In this document: piece by piece, positions 1 to 5,927 of the stretch
How the letters are laid out: every line of letters starts with the position of its first letter
Numbering within the stretch: the first letter of the stretch is position 1
NCBI GenBank assembly: GCA_946545675.1
Contig: CAMNNR010000021.1
Location: 1-13,638, forward strand
Source of the DNA: an uncultured Thermoplasmata archaeon
GTDB taxonomy: Archaea > Thermoplasmatota > Thermoplasmata > Methanomassiliicoccales > Methanomethylophilaceae
Length of the DNA stretch: 13,638 bases
Reading direction: 5' to 3'
The notes under the pieces: generated by a model
Database searches by the model: none
What the model was told of the DNA's origin: nothing
What the model saw: the letters and a program-made list of their open reading frames with translations, nothing else
Made by a program: the position numbers and the translations under genes

Positions 1-382
1 GGCCGTAAGCGAATTCCTGGCAGGTCTCGACGAACTTGTCGATTCCGATCTCCTCTATGATCTGCTTCTTGGAGTGCACACCGATCTTCTTCTCGACCTG
101 GACCTCGATGGGTAGGCCGTGCATGTCGAAACCGGGCTGGTCGCGGACGTTGTAACCATTCATCCTCCAGTATCTCAGGAGGATATCCTTCACGGTCTTG
201 TTCATCGCGGTACCGAGGTGAATCGACCCGGTGGTGTAGGGAGGTCCGTCGACGAAGTAGAAGTTCTCCCCGTCCTGCCTCATTTCCTTGGTTTTCTCAT
301 AAGCGTGCTCGGATTTCCAGAATTCCTGGACTTCCTTCTCCAATTTAGGAGCCGAATAACTGCCTTGGATCTGCTTTATCAT
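1..382 (-). CDS. ileS: Isoleucyl-tRNA synthetase, N-terminal part (cut by window edge)
   Basis: Charges tRNA-Ile with isoleucine in the cytoplasm. Only the first 127 codons lie in the window; the gene runs off the left edge. The class I signature is visible as PPYTTGSIHLGTA, with HLGT (residues 55-58) in the HIGH position. It is followed by the conserved block GFDMHGLPIEVQVEKK at about residues 84-99, where Met stands where many homologues have Cys or Thr. The ATG at 382-380 is supported by a GAGGG Shine-Dalgarno (390-394) seven bases upstream. It lies downstream of the tcdA-like gene on the same strand but is separated by about 97 bases with its own TATA-like box, so it is probably transcribed independently. 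Family assignment is strong; IleRS rather than ValRS or LeuRS rests on the HLGT signature and N-terminal sequence. Confidence 0.93.
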   Translation of the reverse strand, partial: MIKQIQGSYSAPKLEKEVQEFWKSEHAYEKTKEMRQDGENFYFVDGPPYTTGSIHLGTAMNKTVKDILLRYWRMNGYNVRDQPGFDMHGLPIEVQVEKKIGVHSKKQIIEEIGIDKFVETCQEFAYG

Positions 383-396
383 CGCAATTCCCTCAA

Positions 397-419
397 ACCC
401 GGTGTTATCTTGACCGGGT
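397..419 (-). promoter_or_regulatory. Leader hairpin just upstream of the ileS ribosome-binding site
   Basis: In the mRNA sense the arms are ACCCGGT and ACCGGGT (413-419 and 397-403), a perfect 7-bp stem with a 9-base loop. It ends two bases before the GAGGG Shine-Dalgarno (390-394). It could affect access to the start site. There is no T-box-like architecture. A regulatory role is inference. Confidence 0.35.
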
Positions 420-442
420 GGTAGAGGGGCTTAACCTCTTCC

Positions 443-452
443 CCTATATAAC
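443..452 (-). promoter_or_regulatory. Putative TATA box (box A) of ileS
   Basis: Read on the minus strand the site is GTTATATAGG, in an otherwise GC-rich intergenic region between the tcdA-like stop codon and ileS. A start about 25 bases downstream would fall near 422, giving a leader of about 40 bases that includes the 397-419 hairpin. Archaeal box-A likeness and position are the only evidence. Confidence 0.5.
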
Positions 453-478
453 CTATTAGAGCGCGCGCCCGTTCTGGG

Positions 479-1183
479 TCATTGCAGGAGGTACTTTATG
501 GCCTCGTTTGCGAGGGTCATGCCGAACACCGCTGGTACTGTGGGAAGGGAGCCGAGAACGCTCTTCCCGTGCTCGTCCCGTTCGGAAGGTTTGAGGCTGA
601 GCTGTTCGACGGAGTAGACGCAGGTTATGTTCCCGGTGTCAACGTCTCTCAGTTCCTTGCGGAGTCTGGCGGCCATTGGGCAGACGGATGTCTTCTTCAG
701 GGGACCGATGCGGACAGCCGTGGTGTCCAAGTGCATCGCGGCGCCCATGCTGGAGAACGTCCTGATCCCGGAGGCACTGGCGGCTTTCAGCAATTCGGCC
801 TTGTTGCCGATGGTGTCGATGGCATCCACCAGGGTGTCCCATTCCCCCTCGAGTATCTCGGGCACGGTCTCGGGGGTGATGAAGAGTTCCAGACCTTCGA
901 TATCTATGTCTGGATTGATGAGTCTGGCTCTTTCGCATGCCACCTCGGCCTTCTTCCTGCCAACGGTCTGTGTGGTGCAGAGTACCTGCCTGTTCAGGTT
1001 GCTCTCGGAGAATACATCACCGTCCACGACCCTTATCTTTCCGACCCCAGCTCTGATGAGGCCTTCGAGTGCGTATCCGCCCACGGCGCCTGCACCGCAG
1101 ACTATGGCCGAGGATGCCTTCAGCTTCCTCGTTCCCTCCTCCCCTATGAGGATCTGTGTCCTGTCGTTCATGCCGTCGGTCAT
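479..1183 (-). CDS. tcdA: TcdA-like tRNA threonylcarbamoyladenosine dehydratase (ThiF/MoeB/HesA E1 family)
   Basis: 234 aa. E1-like adenylating enzymes of this subgroup use ATP to dehydrate t6A37 of tRNA to cyclic t6A. The nucleotide-binding loop GAGAVG is at residues 30-35, an acidic residue pair follows in VVDGDVF (D54, D56), and SNLNRQ at 61-66 matches the ATP-binding segment. DAIDTIGNKAELL, SSMGAAMHLDTTAV and the segment SVCPMAARLRKELR resemble TcdA/YgdL more than MoeB or ThiF. The paired CxxC zinc motifs typical of MoeB are absent. The start ATG overlaps the TatD stop in ATGA (1183-1180) and has a GGAGGG Shine-Dalgarno (about 1191-1196). It is the last gene of the rpe-fen-tatD-tcdA block. 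Family membership is clear; substrate assignment to tRNA is inferred from similarity. Confidence 0.8.
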   Translation of the reverse strand: MTDGMNDRTQILIGEEGTRKLKASSAIVCGAGAVGGYALEGLIRAGVGKIRVVDGDVFSESNLNRQVLCTTQTVGRKKAEVACERARLINPDIDIEGLELFITPETVPEILEGEWDTLVDAIDTIGNKAELLKAASASGIRTFSSMGAAMHLDTTAVRIGPLKKTSVCPMAARLRKELRDVDTGNITCVYSVEQLSLKPSERDEHGKSVLGSLPTVPAVFGMTLANEAIKYLLQ

Positions 1184-1875
1184 TCCAACGCCCTCCTGAG
1201 ATTGTCCGCTGCGGTGCCCGATAGTTCTTCGGGCGACATACCCAGAATCGATGCCAGCCTATTAATGAACTCTTCCGCGGATACGAAGTCCTTGGGTACG
1301 TGGGGATAGTCGGTCTCCAGCAGGATGCGGCCCTTCGGCAGGTTCCTGAAGATTTCCCTCACATTCGCTTCCGATTTCGACAGCAGGCGGGGGTTGAGGG
1401 AGAAATAGCACTCCAGACCGGAGAACGGGTGCGCATCTGGGTTCTTGAAGGAATGCAGAATTATGCTCCTGCACCCGTTACCGTGTCTTTTCAGCATGGA
1501 TACGAGGGTACCGTCGCACCCTATGTTGTGTATGTTCACGCACCTGTCCATCTCCGAGGCTATATCGAGCTGTTCAGCGAATGCCTTCTCCTCAAGCTCC
1601 ATCGTGCCGCGTTTGGAATCCAGTCCGATCTCTCCGACATGAGCTTTGTGGTCGTTTTCCAGGATCGACACAAGTTCGTCGCTGACATCGTGGGCCCATT
1701 CCTCCGCATACCACGGGTGGATGCCGTAGAACCTCACACCGTTACTATAGGAAAAAGAGGCCTGGGTCTTCCATTGGGAATGCTGTGCCACACACGTGCA
1801 GAACAGTTCGTACCTATCGTGCGGGAATCCTTCCGTCCGGTCGGCGAGATGTATGTGGGCGTCGGTCAGCCTCAT
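1180..1875 (-). CDS. TatD-family metal-dependent hydrolase
   Basis: 231 aa from the ATG at 1875. Members of this family are TIM-barrel two-metal hydrolases, several with 3'-5' DNase activity. All the family metal ligands are recognisable: D5-A-H7-I-H9 at the N-terminus, GIHPWY with H53, VGEIGLD with E82, H116 in NIHNIG, H141 in ILHSF and D189 in LLETDYP. The length is somewhat below the usual ~250-260 aa. I prefer the ATG that shares bases with the fen stop (TGATG, translational coupling) over an upstream GTG at 1884, which would add three residues (MVL) and has no better ribosome-binding site. Placement between fen and a tRNA-modification gene fits a nucleic-acid role, but substrate cannot be read from sequence. 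Confidence 0.87.
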   Translation of the reverse strand: MRLTDAHIHLADRTEGFPHDRYELFCTCVAQHSQWKTQASFSYSNGVRFYGIHPWYAEEWAHDVSDELVSILENDHKAHVGEIGLDSKRGTMELEEKAFAEQLDIASEMDRCVNIHNIGCDGTLVSMLKRHGNGCRSIILHSFKNPDAHPFSGLECYFSLNPRLLSKSEANVREIFRNLPKGRILLETDYPHVPKDFVSAEEFINRLASILGMSPEELSGTAADNLRRALE

Positions 1876-2903
1876 CAGAACCACGAATCAAGGGACCTCT
1901 GACGCCTCTTCGCGTCAGCCTCCTTCCTGGCCTTCTCGATCCTGTCGAGGGCGGAGTTGACACGGTTGGCGTCGAAGTCGTAGTCGGTCAGCATGTCCAC
2001 GACGGCCTGCCTGTCTATGGGCTTGTACTTGGTCTCGTATTCGTCGGTACCGGAATAGTTCAGGAAGATGTCGCGGATCTCCTCGTATTCGGGAATCGTC
2101 TCACCAATCTTGTGCATCACCGTTTCGAGGTCGCCGTTGTCCCTGATGAGCTTCAGAGCCTTCTTCGGTCCGATGCCCTTGATGCCCTGGTTGAAATCGG
2201 TACCGATGAGCATGCACATGTCCACCAGCTGGTTGCGGGTGATCCCCAGGTGTTCCAGGAACTCGTTGGAATCGATGGTCTCGGTCTTGATCTCCTTGTA
2301 GATGTCCTTCCCCGGGACCTTCCTCCTGCCGGTGAGAGTGAGGTTCCTGAGCAGGAGAGGAGTACCGAAAAGGAGCGAGTCGAAATCCTGCGAGGCGGCG
2401 GCGTAGACGTCCTTTTTGTTGCACATATAAGCGGCCTGTTGCTCTCCGTCGGAGGGGGCCAGGACCATGGGGAATCCCATGTAGCCGATGAGTTCTTTCG
2501 CCGATTCCCTAACCTCGGGGGTCATACGGGAGGTCTGCTGTGCCTTGGTGTAGGCTGTCTTCATATCTCCCCTCTCGATGGCTGCCTTCCATTCTTCCTG
2601 TGCCTTGTCCCTCCTTTCCTTCCTCTCCTCGAGGGTGGCGGCCTTCAGGCGGTGCGGTTTGCCGTCGAAGACGAATATGGGTTCGATCCCAGCCTCCACA
2701 AGATTGGCTGTGCGGTATAACAGTCCCGAGAGGTGAGAAGTGGTCCTTCCTTTGTTGTCGCAGAGGGGGAAACCGTCCGCCTGACGGATGGCCGACATGA
2801 ATTGGTAAGCGATGTTGTAGGTGTCGACGGCTACCTTCTTGCCGCGGAGGTCTGAGAGTTCCACCGTCTTGGGTTCGACGAGGTCGGAAAGGTTCACTCC
2901 CAT
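1875..2903 (-). CDS. fen: Flap endonuclease 1 (archaeal FEN1)
   Basis: 342 aa, the usual archaeal FEN1 length. It cleaves 5' flaps during Okazaki fragment maturation and long-patch repair. The metal ligands align position for position with the well-known Pyrococcus enzyme: D27, D80, D152, E154, D173, D175 and D236. Position 152 is Asp where homologues have Glu (PSDGEQQ instead of PSEGEAQ). The helix-hairpin-helix region reads GTDFNQGIKGIG (234-245), one residue shorter than the common NPGGIKG form. The last eight residues, QRSLDSWF (335-342), are a PIP box (Q-x2-L-x2-W-F) for binding PCNA. The ATG at 2903 is chosen over an upstream in-frame start at 3020 because it gives the canonical MGVNLSDL N-terminus and has a GGAGTGAT Shine-Dalgarno inside the end of rpe, five bases away. 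Confidence 0.95.
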   Translation of the reverse strand: MGVNLSDLVEPKTVELSDLRGKKVAVDTYNIAYQFMSAIRQADGFPLCDNKGRTTSHLSGLLYRTANLVEAGIEPIFVFDGKPHRLKAATLEERKERRDKAQEEWKAAIERGDMKTAYTKAQQTSRMTPEVRESAKELIGYMGFPMVLAPSDGEQQAAYMCNKKDVYAAASQDFDSLLFGTPLLLRNLTLTGRRKVPGKDIYKEIKTETIDSNEFLEHLGITRNQLVDMCMLIGTDFNQGIKGIGPKKALKLIRDNGDLETVMHKIGETIPEYEEIRDIFLNYSGTDEYETKYKPIDRQAVVDMLTDYDFDANRVNSALDRIEKARKEADAKRRQRSLDSWF

Positions 2904-2908
2904 CAGTA

Positions 2909-3571
2909 TCACTCCGGGTCGGGGCCGTAGGTCTTCCAGAGCGCGATCTCGTCGGTCATGTCCTCGAGTTTGAAGAGTGAGCTTCCGGCCACCAGACAGG
3001 TGGCGCCCGCCTCCACGCACATCCTACCTGTCTCGCGGTTGATGCCGCCGTCCACTGTTATCTCCAGTTTCGGGTTGTGCTCGTCCGCCCATTTCCTGAT
3101 GTACTCGATCTTGGGGATACACTCCTCGTGGAACTTCTGTCCTCCGAAACCGGCGTTGACGGTCATGATGAGGACCTGGTCGAGCTTGTCGAGGTAGGGA
3201 TCGAGGTCGGTCACAGGGGTAGGAGGGTTCAGGGTGGCACCGGGATGGAGTCCGCGGTCGATGATCTTCCTGAGGGCTTCCTCGGTGCTTCCGTCGGCCT
3301 CGGTGTGTACTGTGATCCAGTCCGCTCCCGCATCGGCGAAGTTGTCGATGTAACGGGCGGGATCTTCGATCATGAGGTGGACGTCGAAGGGAAGGTTGGT
3401 CCACCTTCTGGCACTCTTGATTACCGGGGCTCCGAAGGTCAGGTTGGGCACGAACATGCCGTCCATGACATCCAGATGCGCCCAGTCAGCTCCGGACCTT
3501 TCTATGCGTACCAGTTCCTCGCCTAATCTGGAGAAGTCGCATGAGAGCATCGACGGAGCAATTTTTGTCAT
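2909..3571 (-). CDS. rpe: Ribulose-phosphate 3-epimerase
   Basis: 220 aa. Interconverts ribulose-5-phosphate and xylulose-5-phosphate. The (beta/alpha)8 signature is complete: APSMLSCDF at residues 5-13, HLDVMDG with metal ligands H32 and D34, VHLMI with H65, the phosphate loop VNAGFGGQ (138-145) and VDGGIN with D174. The phosphate loop has Ala where most members have Pro (VNPGFGGQ). I choose the ATG at 3571; a GTG three codons upstream (3580) is less likely because no Shine-Dalgarno is visible and a box A lies 23 bases upstream of the ATG, so the mRNA is probably leaderless. It is the first gene of the four-gene minus-strand block. Confidence 0.93.
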   Translation of the reverse strand: MTKIAPSMLSCDFSRLGEELVRIERSGADWAHLDVMDGMFVPNLTFGAPVIKSARRWTNLPFDVHLMIEDPARYIDNFADAGADWITVHTEADGSTEEALRKIIDRGLHPGATLNPPTPVTDLDPYLDKLDQVLIMTVNAGFGGQKFHEECIPKIEYIRKWADEHNPKLEITVDGGINRETGRMCVEAGATCLVAGSSLFKLEDMTDEIALWKTYGPDPE

Positions 3572-3587
3572 GTTAACCACATCGGAT

Positions 3588-3601
3588 TTAGATACAAAAA
3601 A
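3588..3601 (-). promoter_or_regulatory. Putative box A promoter of the rpe-fen-tatD-tcdA operon
   Basis: On the minus strand the site reads TTTTTTGTATCTAAA-like, centred about 23 bases before the rpe ATG. That spacing predicts transcription starting at or near the initiation codon, which agrees with the lack of a Shine-Dalgarno. Confidence 0.5.
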
Positions 3602-3644
3602 GTCACGCGCGAATGAATGTGAGGATAATCAAAGAAACAAACAA

Positions 3645-3660
3645 TTCAAATATTTTTGAA
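3645..3660. promoter_or_regulatory. Inverted repeat over the ArsR-like gene promoter (candidate operator)
   Basis: TTCAAA and TTTGAA (3645-3650 and 3655-3660) form a perfect 6-bp inverted repeat around TATT. It lies 25-40 bases before the preferred ATG of the ArsR-like gene and covers its A/T-rich box-A region. ArsR/SmtB repressors often bind A/T-rich inverted repeats at their own promoters, so autoregulation is plausible but inferred. Confidence 0.4.
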
Positions 3661-3684
3661 ATATATCCGGAGGCGAGGAATCGC

Positions 3685-4083
3685 ATGGAAGAAATCTACA
3701 CCTACCGTCCGGCTGCAGGGATCAAGAACATCCCTCCCGAGATGGATGCTGTTCTCAAGAGCAAGGGAGGTCTGCGCACCATCACGGACCGTCTCCCTGA
3801 GTTGTCTTCCTATGACGATGAGGCCGAGAAGTTCAAGGCCTTATCCGCTCCCGTGCGTCTGCAGATCATGCATGCGCTCCTCGTCGCGGACCTCTGTCCC
3901 CTTCTGCTGAAGGACATCACGAAGATGTCCGATTCCAAGCTCTCCTATCACCTAGACATCCTGGAGAGTGCGGGTTTCATAGTCCACACCCAGAGGCAGA
4001 AATGGCGTATCTATGCCATCACCCTCGAGGGAAGGAAGGCCATCGGCCACCTCAGGCAGACCTCGGAAATCCCGATGATCTGA
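3685..4083 (+). CDS. ArsR-like winged-helix transcriptional regulator
   Basis: 132 aa. The winged helix spans about residues 48-115: FKALSAPVRLQIMHALLVADLC, then the recognition-helix segment MSDSKLSYHLDILESAGFI (81-99) and a beta wing ending WRIYAIT. This is the ArsR/HTH_20 pattern. Only one Cys (C71, in DLCPLLLKD 69-77) stands in the alpha3 position where metal-sensing members have CxC, so a classical metal site is doubtful. About 45 N-terminal residues precede the HTH and resemble nothing I recognise. I choose the ATG at 3685, which has GAGG (3675-3678) six bases upstream; an in-frame ATG at 3613 would add 24 residues of unlike composition and run through the A/T-rich promoter. Divergent from rpe. 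Confidence 0.83.
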   Translation: MEEIYTYRPAAGIKNIPPEMDAVLKSKGGLRTITDRLPELSSYDDEAEKFKALSAPVRLQIMHALLVADLCPLLLKDITKMSDSKLSYHLDILESAGFIVHTQRQKWRIYAITLEGRKAIGHLRQTSEIPMI

Positions 4084-4100
4084 GTTTTCAGACGAAGACG

Positions 4101-4108
4101 TTATAACT
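4101..4108 (+). promoter_or_regulatory. Putative box A for the 71-aa protein and RNase Z genes
   Basis: TTATAACT is centred about 26 bases before the ATG at 4130, in a 46-base intergenic gap, with no Shine-Dalgarno between them. This suggests a leaderless transcript. Confidence 0.45.
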
Positions 4109-4129
4109 GTCCCAGTCGATTAAGCGCTT

Positions 4130-4345
4130 ATGTCTTCAACCGTAGGTCACGGAACGAAAACCAGCATCTGTGACGTCAAAGGATGCGAATGCGAGGCTGA
4201 GAGATCGCTCAACCTCAAGCAGCTTGCCAAGTGCAGCCTCGTCTTCAAGGGAGAGATCTCCCACAACGCCCACCTGTGCAAAGAGCACTATAAACAGTAC
4301 AAGAAAGAGACCAAGACCGCAAGGTCCATCGACGCAGTCTACTGA
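4130..4345 (+). CDS. Small Cys-rich, probably zinc-binding protein of unknown function
   Basis: 71 aa, not recognised as a named family. Cysteines are at C14, C19, C21, C35 and C50, followed by H53. The pairs CDVKGC and CKEH look like the two halves of a treble-clef or zinc-finger-like site. The C-terminal third is Lys-rich (HYKQYKKETK), which suggests nucleic-acid contact. The ATG sits 26 bases after a TATA-like element. The stop is 11 bases before RNase Z, so the two are probably co-transcribed and this protein may act in RNA metabolism; that link is inference from position only. Confidence 0.72.
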   Translation: MSSTVGHGTKTSICDVKGCECEAERSLNLKQLAKCSLVFKGEISHNAHLCKEHYKQYKKETKTARSIDAVY

Positions 4346-4356
4346 CGTCTCGTGAG

Positions 4357-5265
4357 ATGTTCGACCTGCTCTTCCTCGGAACCGGCGCCAGCGTCCCGTC
4401 CAGGGACCGCGCCCTGCCTTGTGTGGCTGTCCGTAGTGGGTCCGACATCATACTTTTCGACTGTGGCGAGGGCACCCAGCGTCAGCTGATGTGCTCTCGC
4501 TTCTCCTTCATGAAAGTGCGTGCCATATTCGTCACGCATCTGCACGGGGACCACTTCTTCGGTCTCCCGGGTCTTTTGCAGACTATGGGTCTTTCAGGGA
4601 GGAAAGATCCGTTGCTTGTCTGCGGACCCGCAGGTTTCTCGAACGCCCTGAACACCATCCTGGGGCTGTGCGAGGGGGAGATCGAATATCCTCTCGAGAT
4701 CCGCGATGTGGCACCAGGCGACGAATTGGATGTCCAGCACCTGAAGGTCACTGTCTTCGGGACCGACCACGGGATCATGTCCCAGGGGTATGTGGTGAGG
4801 GAGCCTGAGATCCGCGGGAAGGTGGATACCAAGCGCGCCAAGGAACTGGGCATTTCCGGGAAGGACTTCAAGAGACTGGAGGCGGGGGAGACCGTCAACG
4901 GCATCATACTGCGTGACATAACCTCCTCTCCGACACTGGGCAAATCCGTCGCATACACAGGAGATACCAGCAAGTGCCAGACGGTCATAGATGCGGTCAG
5001 GGGGGTGGACGTTCTGATACACGAATCCACTTATTCTGCAGTCGAGACCGAGAAGGCGGTGGAACATCACCACAGCACCGCTCGCTCAGCAGCGGAGACA
5101 GCCAAGGAAGCCGAAGTGGGGACGCTGGTACTTGTCCACGTCAGCAACCGTTACAAAGACCGCAACCAGATCCAGGCTGAGGCGGCGGAGGTATTCCCCG
5201 ATACCGTGGTACCGGAGGATTTTCAGCTTTATTCGATGACCAGTCGCGGTATCAGACTAATTTGA
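4357..5265 (+). CDS. rnz: Ribonuclease Z (tRNA 3' endonuclease)
   Basis: 302 aa, a typical short-form RNase Z length. It removes 3' trailers from tRNA precursors. The beta-lactamase-fold metal motifs are all present: HLHGDH at 61-66, H138 in GTDHG, D203 in YTGDTS, the HST motif at 239-241 and H262 in LVHVSNRY. An FGLPG segment follows the HLHGDH motif as in other RNase Z enzymes. The ATG gives a canonical MFDLLFLGTGAS start. A good Shine-Dalgarno is not evident, so translation may be coupled to the 71-aa gene 11 bases upstream. The last 14 bases overlap the 3' end of the HTH-CBS gene on the other strand. Confidence 0.94.
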   Translation: MFDLLFLGTGASVPSRDRALPCVAVRSGSDIILFDCGEGTQRQLMCSRFSFMKVRAIFVTHLHGDHFFGLPGLLQTMGLSGRKDPLLVCGPAGFSNALNTILGLCEGEIEYPLEIRDVAPGDELDVQHLKVTVFGTDHGIMSQGYVVREPEIRGKVDTKRAKELGISGKDFKRLEAGETVNGIILRDITSSPTLGKSVAYTGDTSKCQTVIDAVRGVDVLIHESTYSAVETEKAVEHHHSTARSAAETAKEAEVGTLVLVHVSNRYKDRNQIQAEAAEVFPDTVVPEDFQLYSMTSRGIRLI

Positions 5266-5815
5266 GAAGGTCCGCTTTGGTGATCATACCGACAATCCTT
5301 CCTTTCTTGGCCACGATGACCGCGCTGCAGTCGCTCATCATCGCGGTGACCGAAGACATGGGCGTACTCTCGGTGACCACAGGGTAACTCTCTTCCATGA
5401 TCAACGAGATGGGGGAGTCCTTCAGCTCGTCCATGGTCTTGCCGGACCTTATCTTGTCGAAGATGATCTTCTCGGAGATGCTGCCTATGGGGGTCTCGCC
5501 TTTGAGCACGGGCAGCTGGGAGAATCCCGCGGTCCTCATGAGTTCCGTTGCGACCCTCACCTTGTCGGTGCTCTGGACGGTGATCACGTCCTTGGATGCG
5601 ACATCCGCAGCGGTCAGGTCCTTCCTTTCGCCCTTCGCCATCTCATCCAAGGTCTCGAAGAGCCTGACCACGGTCTCGTAGCTGGCGGAGATCCTGTCCT
5701 TTTCGATCTTGGCGATGGTGCTCTGACTGATCCCGGATTCCTTGGCGAGTTCGGTCTGGGTAATGTCCAATGCCTTCCTCATCCTTCTGATGTCAGTCGC
5801 GGGCGGAAACTTCAT
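5252..5815 (-). CDS. XRE-type HTH regulator with a pair of CBS domains
   Basis: 187 aa. Residues about 8-60 are a helix-turn-helix of the XRE/HTH_3 type (TQTELAKESGISQSTIAKIEKDR). Two CBS domains follow, at about 66-120 (LTAADVASKDVITV ... PIGSISEKII) and 126-187 (SPISLIMEESYPVV ... GRIVGMITKADLLKLV). CBS pairs bind adenosyl ligands such as AMP, ATP or SAM, so this is probably a ligand-sensing DNA-binding protein. It is divergent from the SAM synthetase gene, with 112 bases between start codons, which makes SAM or a SAM-cycle metabolite an attractive ligand (inference). No Shine-Dalgarno is seen, and an A/T palindrome lies at the expected box-A distance, suggesting leaderless mRNA and autoregulation. 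Tail-to-tail overlap with rnz. Confidence 0.9.
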   Translation of the reverse strand: MKFPPATDIRRMRKALDITQTELAKESGISQSTIAKIEKDRISASYETVVRLFETLDEMAKGERKDLTAADVASKDVITVQSTDKVRVATELMRTAGFSQLPVLKGETPIGSISEKIIFDKIRSGKTMDELKDSPISLIMEESYPVVTESTPMSSVTAMMSDCSAVIVAKKGRIVGMITKADLLKLV

Positions 5816-5831
5816 GCTGGATTAATCTTCG

Positions 5832-5847
5832 TATTCATATATGAATA
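5832..5847. promoter_or_regulatory. 16-bp perfect palindrome at the HTH-CBS promoter
   Basis: TATTCATATATGAATA is a perfect palindrome with its centre 24-25 bases upstream of the HTH-CBS ATG (5815). That is where box A of a leaderless gene would be. It may be the TATA element itself, an operator for the HTH-CBS protein, or both. No second exact copy is seen near the mat start. Confidence 0.5.
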
Positions 5848-5885
5848 TTTGTGACAGTGTCTTTTATTAATGTTAATGCCAATTC

Positions 5886-5908
5886 GCTATTATTAGTCCT
5901 TATTAACA
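5886..5908 (+). promoter_or_regulatory. Candidate box A region of the SAM synthetase gene
   Basis: Two A/T-rich elements, CTATTATTAG (about 5888-5897) and CTTATTAAC (5899-5907), lie 25-40 bases before the ATG at 5928. The second is centred 25 bases away and predicts a leaderless mRNA. CCTT and AAGG around it form a short inverted repeat. Which element is used cannot be decided from sequence. Confidence 0.4.
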
Positions 5909-5927
5909 AGGATTAGAAGGGAAATTT

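Noticed and set aside
397..452. T-box riboswitch upstream of ileS
   Set aside because: The leader is too short, has no T-box sequence or specifier loop, and T-boxes are essentially bacterial.
2904..3020. Upstream start extending FEN1 by 39 residues
   Set aside because: The extension is Arg/Gly-rich, overlaps the conserved end of rpe and is absent from FEN1 proteins. The internal ATG gives the canonical N-terminus and a good ribosome-binding site.
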